Position numbers and translations under genes: made by a program. The notes beneath the pieces are model-generated. The model saw only the letters and a program-made list of their open reading frames with translations, did no database searches and was not told where the DNA came from. From the NCBI GenBank assembly GCA_018060635.1, contig JAGOVR010000033.1, forward strand, positions 1 through 13,596: 13,596 nucleotides of DNA, read 5' to 3'. Origin of the DNA: Bacteriovoracaceae bacterium. GTDB taxonomy: Bacteria > Bdellovibrionota > Bacteriovoracia > Bacteriovoracales > Bacteriovoracaceae. Shown here piece by piece: positions 1 to 7,356 of this stretch. Position 1 is the first letter of the stretch, and every line of letters begins with the position of its first letter.

Positions 1-2781
1 GAATGGGAAAAAACCATTACCCGTTTAGGTCGCTGGGTAGATTTTAAAAATGATTATAAAACTATGGACACTCCTTTTATGGAATCCGTTTGGTGGGTTT
101 TTAAAAATCTGTGGGATCAAGGACTGATTTACCAAGGAAGTAAAGTTGTTCCTATCTCCACGGCTTTTGGAAGTGTGCTTTCTAACTTTGAAGCAGGTTC
201 TAATTATCAAGACGTACAAGACCCTGCTCTAACTGTTTTATTTTCCCTTAAAAAAGAATGGCTGGGAAAACCAACATTTATTGCCGCTTGGACTACGACT
301 CCTTGGACATTGCCTGCGAATGTCGGATTATGTGTTGGTGCAAAAATTGATTACGTTTTAGTTTTAGATAAAAAAACACAAAAACAAATTATTCTGGCAA
401 AAGATCGCCTTTCTGCTTTTGAAAAAAAAGGGGATTTTGAAATTTTAGAAACATTTTTGGGAGACAAACTAAAAGGTCTCTCTTACCACCCTCTCTTTTC
501 TTTTTTTGAAAGTCTGGAAGCTGAAGGTGCTTTTCATATTTTTAATGATGATTACGTCACAACCTCTGACGGAACAGGAGTTGTGCATTTAGCTCCCGCT
601 TTTGGAGAAGATGATCACCGAGTTATGCGTTTGAATGGGCTCAAAACTATTCCTTGTCCCGTAGATGTTTTTGGGAAATTTACGGTGGATGCTCCTCCCT
701 ATCAAAATCTTTACATTAAAGATGCTGATAAAGAAATTATTAAATATTTAAAAGATGGTGGAGTTTTGTTTGATCATTCTACTATTGTACATAGCTATCC
801 TTTTTGCCCACGAACAGACACTCCTCTTATTTACCGTATGATTCCCTCTTGGTTTGTGAAAGTAGAGCAAATGAGTGAAGAACTCTTAGCATCTAATGAG
901 CAAATTAATTGGGTTCCTGAACATATTAAGGAAGGACGTTTTGGTCATTGGCTCAAAGGTGCCCGAGATTGGGCCATCTCTCGTAACCGTATTTGGGGAA
1001 CTCCTCTGCCTATTTGGGAAAATAATATAACAGGAAAGAAAATATGCGTAGGCTCCGTTGCTGAATTACAAAAATTAAGCGGAATAAAACTTACAGATCT
1101 TCACCGAGAATATGTTGATCCCTTAGTTTTTAAAATTGAAAATGAAGAAGGTGAATACCACCGCATTCCTGACATCCTTGATTGTTGGTTTGAATCAGGC
1201 TCTATGCCTTACGCTCAAATTCATTACCCTTTCGAAAATGAAAATGTTTTCAAAGAAGGCTTTCCTGCAGAATTTATTGCTGAAGGATTAGACCAAACGC
1301 GCGGTTGGTTTTATACCCTGACTGTCATCTCCACTGCCCTTTTTAAAAAACCTGCTTTTAAAAATGTTATCGTCAATGGATTAGTACTGGCTAAAGATGG
1401 TAAAAAAATGTCAAAGCGACTGCAAAACTATACCGCACCTGACGCTCTTATGGAGTTACATGGAGCCGATGCCTTAAGACTCTTTCTCATTAATTCAGGT
1501 CTTGTCAGAGGTGAAGAACTACGTTTTACCGATGATGGAGTTAAAGAAGTTGTCCGTCGAGTTCTTCTTCCTTGGTATAACGCTTTTAATTTTTTTAAAA
1601 CTTACGCTGAAGTAGATGGTTGGAATGCGAAAGAACATAGTATTTCTTCTTCTGAAAACATTTTAGATCAGTGGCTTCTGTCTAAATTACAAAGCTTAAC
1701 TCTTAAAGTGACACAAGAAATGGAAAGCTATCGTCTTTACAATGTAGTCCCTGCACTTATTAACTTCATTGATGATCTGACTAATTGGTATATTAGGCTT
1801 AATCGCAGACGTTTTTGGGAAGGAGGTTTAACTCCTGATAAGAAAAAGGCCTACTCTACCCTATTTAAAACACTGACTGACACAGCAAAACTTATGGCTC
1901 CTTTTACTCCTTTCTTATCTGAACATATTTTTTTATCTTTAAAAAAATTCTCCTGTGAAGAAGAAGAATCTATTCACTTATGCTCTTACCCCGTCGCTCA
2001 AGAAGAACTTATTGTTCCGAGCTTAGAAGACGCAGTCGATCGTATGCAACAAATAATTCTTTTGGGAAGACAACTGCGTGCAGATCGCAAAGAAAATATA
2101 AGGAAACCTCTTGCCTCCATGACTCTTATTCATAAAAACTCACAAGTTTTAAAAGAGATTCTAAAACTCTCTGAATACATTCAGGCGGAACTTAATGTGG
2201 TTAAAATACTCACTTCTCATCAAGAATCTGATTATATCAAACTGTATGCAAAGCCTAATCTTCCTATATTAGGTAAAAAATTTGGCAAAAGAATAAATGA
2301 AATAAAAAAAGAAATTGAAGTGTTATCTGCAGAAATGCTAGAGCGGATTGAAAATGGTGAAACGCTTTGTGTCGGAGCAGAAACTTTAACTTTAGAAGAT
2401 CTGCTTATTTTGCGAGAATCTAAAAGCGCTGATGTAAAATCCAATCGTTTTATTAGTTTACAAATGGACTTCACCTCTCACCCTGATCTCATTATGAGTT
2501 GGTATGCGAGAGAGTTTGTCCGTTTGATTCAAGAAAAAAGAAAAAAAATGAATTTTGCCGTCAGTGATCATATCCATATCTTTTATAAGGGAGCTCAAAA
2601 AGATCTTCTTGAGTTATTTGTCCAAGCCCTTATAAAAAAAGAAGATTACATTAGGCATGAAACATTAGCAGACAGCCTCATTAATTCACAGGCAAAAGAA
2701 TATTCTCATGCTGAAGATTTTACGACTTTAGAACTAGATCAAGAAACTATTTCGCTCCTGATTCATTTAGAAAAGGCTTAA
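1..2781 (+). CDS. ileS: isoleucyl-tRNA synthetase, type 2 (5' end off window)
   Basis: Charges tRNA-Ile with isoleucine and edits mischarged valine in the cytoplasm. The frame is open from base 1 (reading EWEKTITRLGRWVDF before the first ATG at 64), so 64 is not the start. 926 residues are present; about 110 N-terminal residues, including the HIGH motif, are off the window. Visible in order: the CP1 editing domain with TTPWTLPAN (about nt 295-320) and the TSDGTGVVHLAPAFGEDD block (about 560-615); the RDWAISRNRIWGTPLPIW block (about 964-1017); DCWFESGSMPYAQ; and the class I KMSKR signature at 1405-1419. An anticodon-binding domain with NWYIRLNRRRFW follows. The DCWFESGSMPYAQIHYPF block is typical of the eukaryote-like type 2 IleRS, which is generally less sensitive to mupirocin than the E. 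coli type. The TAA stop shares its last A with the next gene's ATG, implying translational coupling. Identity is secure. Confidence 0.96.
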   Translation, partial: EWEKTITRLGRWVDFKNDYKTMDTPFMESVWWVFKNLWDQGLIYQGSKVVPISTAFGSVLSNFEAGSNYQDVQDPALTVLFSLKKEWLGKPTFIAAWTTTPWTLPANVGLCVGAKIDYVLVLDKKTQKQIILAKDRLSAFEKKGDFEILETFLGDKLKGLSYHPLFSFFESLEAEGAFHIFNDDYVTTSDGTGVVHLAPAFGEDDHRVMRLNGLKTIPCPVDVFGKFTVDAPPYQNLYIKDADKEIIKYLKDGGVLFDHSTIVHSYPFCPRTDTPLIYRMIPSWFVKVEQMSEELLASNEQINWVPEHIKEGRFGHWLKGARDWAISRNRIWGTPLPIWENNITGKKICVGSVAELQKLSGIKLTDLHREYVDPLVFKIENEEGEYHRIPDILDCWFESGSMPYAQIHYPFENENVFKEGFPAEFIAEGLDQTRGWFYTLTVISTALFKKPAFKNVIVNGLVLAKDGKKMSKRLQNYTAPDALMELHGADALRLFLINSGLVRGEELRFTDDGVKEVVRRVLLPWYNAFNFFKTYAEVDGWNAKEHSISSSENILDQWLLSKLQSLTLKVTQEMESYRLYNVVPALINFIDDLTNWYIRLNRRRFWEGGLTPDKKKAYSTLFKTLTDTAKLMAPFTPFLSEHIFLSLKKFSCEEEESIHLCSYPVAQEELIVPSLEDAVDRMQQIILLGRQLRADRKENIRKPLASMTLIHKNSQVLKEILKLSEYIQAELNVVKILTSHQESDYIKLYAKPNLPILGKKFGKRINEIKKEIEVLSAEMLERIENGETLCVGAETLTLEDLLILRESKSADVKSNRFISLQMDFTSHPDLIMSWYAREFVRLIQEKRKKMNFAVSDHIHIFYKGAQKDLLELFVQALIKKEDYIRHETLADSLINSQAKEYSHAEDFTTLELDQETISLLIHLEKA

Positions 2782-3500
2782 TGAAAAGATACCTTCTGCT
2801 TTTCCTTATTTTCTGTTTTTTCTGTGAAGCAACCACTCCTCACTTATCACAGATCCCTAGCTTGTTTTATAAGGGGCTACAAGAAACAAGCCCTCAACAT
2901 AAGGAGCTAATCTCTTTTAAGTTTAAGATTCTAGAACTCAAAGCCTCTTTAACTAAAATTCAAAATTTTTGCAAAAAAAATTCTCCTATAGACTTTTGCA
3001 AGGCTAAAATCACAACATTAACACAAGAACTTTTACTCTTACAAAAACAGCTAGCCTCCTTTAATAAAAAAAATCCTTGTCTGCAAGGGAAATGTGAAGA
3101 TGAAATGAAATTAAAAGAAAAGCTAAATGAAAACCTTTCTAGATTCCTATCTTTTATTCAGAAAATAGAAGTCACTAATGTTTCTTTTTCTGAGCTTAAT
3201 CAGCACTATCGTCAAGTTGTTATTTATTATCATCTTTTTCTAAATGCAACATTGCAAAATCCCCATCACACTTATCTGAGTGAAGTTTATAATCATTTTA
3301 TAAAGCCATTAGAAGAAACTGTTTTATTTTATAATAATGAAAAATATTTTCACGAACACCTGGAAGAGTTGAATGTTTTTTGGAAAATTTTTTATAACCG
3401 ACTTCACCATGCAAGTGACACCCTTTCCAAAAAATGGAAGCGTAGTATGTCCTCCCTAGATCAAAGCTGGAATCGCATTGTAAAAGAGAATTTAAAATGA
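2781..3500 (+). CDS. exported helical protein of unknown function
   Basis: I do not recognise this 239-residue protein. Residues 1-17 (MKRYLLLFLIFCFFCEA) look like a Sec signal peptide, with cleavage likely after CEA, so a periplasmic or envelope location is inferred. The mature part is Lys/Glu/Leu-rich and mostly helical. A coiled-coil-like stretch spans about residues 45-130 and contains four Cys (CKKN..DFCK and CLQGKCED) that could form disulfides after export. A second half rich in His, Tyr and Phe follows. The C-terminus is basic (KKWKRS). The ATG overlaps the ileS stop by one base and the TGA overlaps the rarA ATG (ATGA), so it lies inside an ileS-rarA transcription unit. Its position between two housekeeping genes probably reflects operon packing rather than a shared function. 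Confidence 0.8.
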   Translation: MKRYLLLFLIFCFFCEATTPHLSQIPSLFYKGLQETSPQHKELISFKFKILELKASLTKIQNFCKKNSPIDFCKAKITTLTQELLLLQKQLASFNKKNPCLQGKCEDEMKLKEKLNENLSRFLSFIQKIEVTNVSFSELNQHYRQVVIYYHLFLNATLQNPHHTYLSEVYNHFIKPLEETVLFYNNEKYFHEHLEELNVFWKIFYNRLHHASDTLSKKWKRSMSSLDQSWNRIVKENLK

Positions 3501-4699
3501 AATCAACACCGCTTGCACACAAAATACGCCCAGAAAATTTACAAGAATTTATCGGACAAGAAGACCTTTTCATTCGTTATCCTTTTTTACAAAAAGGACA
3601 AGTCAAAAGTGTGATTTTATGGGGGCCTGCGGGTAGTGGGAAAACAACGCTTGCTCATATTTTAGCAAAGCAGGCAGGGATTGATCTTTATTCTTTTAAT
3701 GCGGTCCTTGCAGGTGTGCAAGAACTAAGAAAATTAATTGCCTCTGTTCAAGAAATAAAAAAAAGTTTAGGAAAAGAGAGTATTATTTTCATTGACGAGA
3801 TTCACCGTTTTAATCGTGCCCAACAAGATGCTCTTCTTCCGCACATTGAAGTGGGGGATTTTATTTTGATTGGCGCAACAACAGAAAACCCTAGAGTCTC
3901 CATTAATCGCCCGCTACTTTCCAGATTACAAACAGTCGAACTTAAAACACTAAGTGTTTTAAGTATTGAGAAAATTATTCAACAGGCTTTGCAAAAACTT
4001 TCGCAAACGCTTTCATCTGATCTTATCACATTCATTGCAGAATTTTCTTCAGGTGATGCTAGAAAAGCCCTAGGTTTTGTAGAAATTGCGTTAGAAAATA
4101 ATGTCACCGATATTTTAACTCTCAAACCACTCTTACAAGAAAACTCTCGTCACTATGATAAAAATTTAGATCGTCATTACGATGTGATTTCTGCTTTTAT
4201 TAAAAGTATGCGTGGCAGTGACCCTAACGCCGCCCTCTTGTGGCTGGCCATTATGTTAGAAGGTGGCGAAGACCCCGTATTTATTGCTAGACGCTTGGTA
4301 ATTTTTGCTTCAGAAGATATTGGCAATGCCGATCCCCGTGCTTTGGAAATTGCTCTCAATACATTACAAGTAGTAGAACGCATTGGTATGCCTGAGGCCC
4401 GTATTACTCTTTCTCAAGCTACTACTTATCTAGCTTCCACTATTAAAAGCAATGCCAGTTATAAGGCTATTGAAGAAGCTTTGGAATATGTCAGAAGTCA
4501 TCCCACTATCGACACTCCTGATTACTTAAAAAACCATCCGCCTTCTGGGACAAAATCTTATCAATACCCTCATAATTTTCCTGAACACTTTGTGAAAGAA
4601 AATTATACTAAAGAAAAAAACCTGCCTAAATTCTATAAACCGACTCATCAAGGGCAAGAAAAATTTTTGAAAGAGCGTTTAGAGAAACTTTGGGATTAA
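3497..4699 (+). CDS. rarA: replication-associated recombination protein RarA/MgsA (AAA+ ATPase)
   Basis: RarA (MgsA, relative of eukaryotic WRNIP1/Mgs1) is an AAA+ ATPase related to clamp-loader subunits. It acts at stalled replication forks and single-stranded DNA gaps. At 400 residues the protein is slightly shorter than E. coli RarA (447). The N-terminus has the family pattern PLAHKIRPENLQEFIGQEDL. Walker A is GPAGSGKT at residues 43-50, and Walker B is IIFIDEIHRF with D100-E101. The sensor/arginine-finger region ATTENPRVSINRPLLSR is intact. The C-terminal tetramerisation part contains FIKSMRGSDPNAALLWLA and ARRLVIFASEDIGNADPRAL, both hallmarks of RarA rather than RuvB or DnaX. The start is the ATG overlapping the previous stop by four bases. 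It is the last gene of this plus-strand cluster and converges with the minus-strand gene starting 7 bases on. No strong hairpin-plus-T terminator is visible between them. Confidence 0.96.
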   Translation: MKSTPLAHKIRPENLQEFIGQEDLFIRYPFLQKGQVKSVILWGPAGSGKTTLAHILAKQAGIDLYSFNAVLAGVQELRKLIASVQEIKKSLGKESIIFIDEIHRFNRAQQDALLPHIEVGDFILIGATTENPRVSINRPLLSRLQTVELKTLSVLSIEKIIQQALQKLSQTLSSDLITFIAEFSSGDARKALGFVEIALENNVTDILTLKPLLQENSRHYDKNLDRHYDVISAFIKSMRGSDPNAALLWLAIMLEGGEDPVFIARRLVIFASEDIGNADPRALEIALNTLQVVERIGMPEARITLSQATTYLASTIKSNASYKAIEEALEYVRSHPTIDTPDYLKNHPPSGTKSYQYPHNFPEHFVKENYTKEKNLPKFYKPTHQGQEKFLKERLEKLWD

Positions 4700-4706
4700 T
4701 TTTTTA

Positions 4707-5414
4707 TTATCTTGGATCAATAATGACTAATTCTAAATCAGATGTAAGGATAAAATTTTCAGGGTGTAGTCTGTAAGAATAATCCTCCAACTCCAACAAC
4801 AAGGTGAACTGCTCAATAGACTCTCCCCGTAGTGAGACTTTTAGATTTAAACCTGAAAACATAAGAAGTTGTGTCTCTAATTTTTGTAGTAATATGACAT
4901 AAGCTCGGACGACTTCTAAGTAAAGTTCATCGTCTATCTTTAAGCTTTCTCCTGTCTGATGAATCTTTTTAGAAAAGAAGTCACTTAAAGAAAGTCCTTC
5001 ATAATAAGGGAGCATCATTTCTTTCCCTTCTTTATCGACTCCTAACACTTCCGCAACCTTTAAGCCTAAAAATCCAATATCCCTCTTAAAATCATCTGTA
5101 AATAATTTCTTTAAATTCTCTAACAACAATTGATCTCTCTTTGCAAAACCAGCATTTTCATATCGCTTTAAAACATACTCTTTTCCTTGCAAATCAAGAA
5201 CTCTATAAACCTGTGCCCCTGAAAAGGAATTATCTATACTTAGTAAAAAATACTGATCCCCTTCTCTCATCCTATCTGTCTTAGAGATTTTCTCTCCAGA
5301 AAAGACAGGCGTATTATTTTTATGAAGGGCCAAAACAAGGCAATGATTTTGGATAGTGGAAAATGATACATTAGAATAAACACTACATATCACTAATAAA
5401 AAAAATCTCTGCAT
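4707..5414 (-). CDS. exported protein-kinase-like protein lacking catalytic Asp and C-lobe
   Basis: No named family recognised. The frame is open to an in-frame TTG at 5453, but I choose the ATG at 5414 (235 aa) because it puts a plausible signal peptide, MQRFFLLVICSVYSNVSFS, at the N-terminus; neither start has a clear Shine-Dalgarno. The mature part follows the order of a kinase fold. A glycine-loop-like strand (FSGAQVYRV, residues 64-72) comes first, then a strand-3 lysine (VLKRY, K83), a helix with candidate E99, and a hinge-like LPYYEGLSLSDFF (135-147). It ends in a catalytic-loop-like RLHPENFILT (215-224) and IIDPR (231-235). Compared with the HRDLKPEN...DFG pattern of protein kinases, the catalytic Asp position is Arg215. 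N220 and the metal-binding Asp (D233) are kept. The chain stops two residues after that Asp, so the activation segment and C-lobe are absent. It may be a pseudokinase, a decayed kinase, or a distant fold. It lies just downstream of the exported ankyrin-like gene, probably in one operon. Confidence 0.68.
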   Translation of the reverse strand: MQRFFLLVICSVYSNVSFSTIQNHCLVLALHKNNTPVFSGEKISKTDRMREGDQYFLLSIDNSFSGAQVYRVLDLQGKEYVLKRYENAGFAKRDQLLLENLKKLFTDDFKRDIGFLGLKVAEVLGVDKEGKEMMLPYYEGLSLSDFFSKKIHQTGESLKIDDELYLEVVRAYVILLQKLETQLLMFSGLNLKVSLRGESIEQFTLLLELEDYSYRLHPENFILTSDLELVIIDPR

Positions 5415-5461
5415 AGGGAATCGTATATACCAATTATCATTCTTGTTTAACAAGGCTGTAA

Positions 5462-5962
5462 TTAGTTTTTTAGTGAATTTATTAAAAGAGTTTTTATAAT
5501 ACGCTCTTCGTAAGGGAACTCTTTAATAAGAGAGAACGCATCAAAAAAACTCAGGCTAGAATGATCTGCAAGCTGTTGTAGTACCAAACGAAAAGGAGGA
5601 TACTTTTCTTTAGGCTTATCCAAACACCGAGGACCATAATTTAAAATATCAAGAAATGTTTTCTTAGTTACTTCAGCTCCAAAAGATAATAAAACCGTCA
5701 CCATCTGTTGATTACGCTTAGCCGCTGAAAAAGCTAACGGAGCTATAGACTCCGTACCGCAATAACCGAATATTTCATCATTAATATTATCTTTTTTTTC
5801 TTCTATAAAACAGATCACATGATTTTCATTACTATCAACAATTGCATCCAAAATATTATACTTCGGCTCTAATTTAAGTTTATAATTAAAGTCAGTACAA
5901 TCCAGTGCTATGACATTGAGACTATAAAATCCCCATAAAACTAAGTATATTATTTTTTTCAT
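5462..5962 (-). CDS. exported protein with ankyrin-like repeat
   Basis: This 166-residue protein starts MKKIIYLVLWGFYSLNVIA, a good Sec signal peptide with likely cleavage after A19. The mature protein is therefore expected in the periplasm or outside the cell. Residues 72-98 (SIAPLAFSAAKRNQQMV followed by TVLLSFGAEV) match the ankyrin pattern of a paired-helix unit ending in L-L-x-x-G-A-x-V. The segment around 35-53 (YNILDAIVDSNENHVICFI) may be a degenerate preceding repeat, and the C-terminal part is helical. Ankyrin repeats mediate protein binding; no catalytic motif is visible. It is the first gene of a likely two-gene minus-strand unit: the kinase-like gene begins 47 bases after its stop, and a TATAAT-type -10 lies upstream. 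The specific function is unknown. The short length and divergent repeats keep the ankyrin call moderate. Confidence 0.7.
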   Translation of the reverse strand: MKKIIYLVLWGFYSLNVIALDCTDFNYKLKLEPKYNILDAIVDSNENHVICFIEEKKDNINDEIFGYCGTESIAPLAFSAAKRNQQMVTVLLSFGAEVTKKTFLDILNYGPRCLDKPKEKYPPFRLVLQQLADHSSLSFFDAFSLIKEFPYEERIIKTLLINSLKN

Positions 5963-6011
5963 GTAATGTTCATAGCAAATAGGGACCTAACAAACAACTC
6001 CCTTTGTAAAA

Positions 6012-6041
6012 ATTATATGCTCAAGTTAAAAAATTACGGAA
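6012..6041 (-). promoter_or_regulatory. putative promoter of the exported ankyrin/kinase-like gene pair
   Basis: On the minus strand a perfect TATAAT lies at 6017-6012. A weak -35-like TTCCGT is at 6041-6036 with an 18-base spacer. The implied transcript start is near 6005, giving a leader of about 40 bases before the ATG at 5962. The leader holds a small inverted repeat, AGGGA/TCCCT (5981-5985 and 5999-6003). The region is very AT-rich, so a chance -10 match is possible. Confidence 0.4.
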
Positions 6042-6078
6042 ATTATTTTTAGGAATAATATTTTTTATTCTTTTTTTA

Positions 6079-7347
6079 TTAAAAGAGAGCTTCAGGCCGC
6101 ATCTCTTTAAGATGAGCATGAACCGCTTCTAGAAATTTCCCACCCAACTCGCCATCTACGAGGCGATGATCGTAAGTGTGAGTGCCATACATCATAGAGC
6201 GAATAGCAATAGCATCATCCACCACCACAGGGCGTTTCTGAATAACTCCTGAAGCGTAAATACCTACTTGTGGTTGTAAAATTACAGGAGTTGCCATGAG
6301 TGTTCCGAAACTTCCTACGTTAGTGAACGTGAAAGTTCCTCCTTGCAAATTGTCCATCGTTAGTTTTTTCGCTCGTGCTTTAAGAGCTAAATCATTTACC
6401 ACTCTACAAATGCCTAACATATTAAGAGAATCAGAATTTTTAATCACAGGAACAACCAGACCATTCCCAGGAACGGCTACAGCAAAACCTAAATTAATGT
6501 CTTTTTTAATTACAATATTGTCACCATCAATAGAAGCATTGACCATCGGATATTGCTTGAGGGCCATAATGAGTGCTTGGATAATGAAAGGCGTATAGGT
6601 AAGTTAAAATCCTTCCTGTTTTTCAAATTCATTCTTAATGGTTTCACGGAATTTTACCAAATGACTCATGTCCACTTCGCCAATGGAATTCACATGAGGG
6701 GCCGTAGTTTTGGACGTTATCATATTACGAGCAATAGCCTTACGCATATTATCCATAGGAATAATTTCTACGCGACCAGAAGGAGCTACCGCAGTGGAAG
6801 CAGGTACTGGTTTCGTTGTTGCAGGTGTGGAAGCTAACGTATTTTGTGAACGGGAACTTAAATAAGTTTCAAAATCGTGACGATTCACTCTCCCTGCAGA
6901 ACCACTTCCCGTAATATTTTCTAGTTCCGACAAAGGAACTCCCGTTTCTTTGGCCATAGCTTTCACAAGAGGAGTAAAAAATTTATTAGACTTGGTATCA
7001 GAAATAGCAGTCGGAGCGGCTACTATTTCTTTTTTAGCTTCAGCTTTAGGCGCGGTAGCCGCAGGAGCTGCACTTTCTGTTCCTCCAGCAAAAAGAACAT
7101 TTTTAGGATCATCTTCAATTTCAGCAATCAGTTTGCCCACATCAATGGTGGCCCCTTCTGGAAATAAAATGCGCTCTACTCGACCTGCAATAGGAGCTGG
7201 AATTTCTGATTCGACTTTATCAGTTGAAATCTCTAAGAGAATTTCATCCATCGCAATCATGTCTCCTGCTTTTTTAGTCCACTTAGTAATGGTCCCTGTA
7301 GTAATGGACTCTCCCATTTGCGGCATAACAATTTCCATACGTGCCAT
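6079..7347 (-). pseudogene. 2-oxoacid dehydrogenase E2 (dihydrolipoamide acyltransferase), interrupted by an in-frame TAA
   Basis: E2 is the core subunit that moves acyl groups from E1 to CoA through a swinging lipoyl arm. The frame has 422 codons before its final stop, one being an internal TAA (codon 248, 6606-6604). Before it lie the lipoyl domain (residues 1-78, lipoyl-lysine K44 in STDKVE), an Ala/Pro/Lys linker (about 88-118), the E1/E3-binding domain (about 123-164, FFTPLVKAMAKETGVPLSEL) and the start of the catalytic domain. After it the same frame reads LTYTPFIIQALIMALKQYP and on to the intact active site YDHRLVDG (H394, D398) and a normal C-terminus. An ATG at 6567 could start the rest as a separate 162-aa piece but has no Shine-Dalgarno. 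The sole lesion suggests a recent mutation, an assembly error or readthrough. Substrate (pyruvate, 2-oxoglutarate or branched-chain) cannot be told. The start has AGGAG six bases upstream and lies 9 bases after lpdA. Confidence 0.9.
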
Positions 7348-7356
7348 AAAAAACTC

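Noticed and set aside
6043..6078. Terminator after E2 from the GAATAA/TTATTC inverted repeat
   Set aside because: Only A/T pairs apart from one G-C, with no T run in the right place on the minus strand; expected by chance in such AT-rich sequence.
6079..6567. A separate 162-aa acyltransferase gene beginning at the ATG at 6567
   Set aside because: No Shine-Dalgarno, and the codons between the TAA and this ATG continue the same domain, so it is the 3' part of one interrupted gene.
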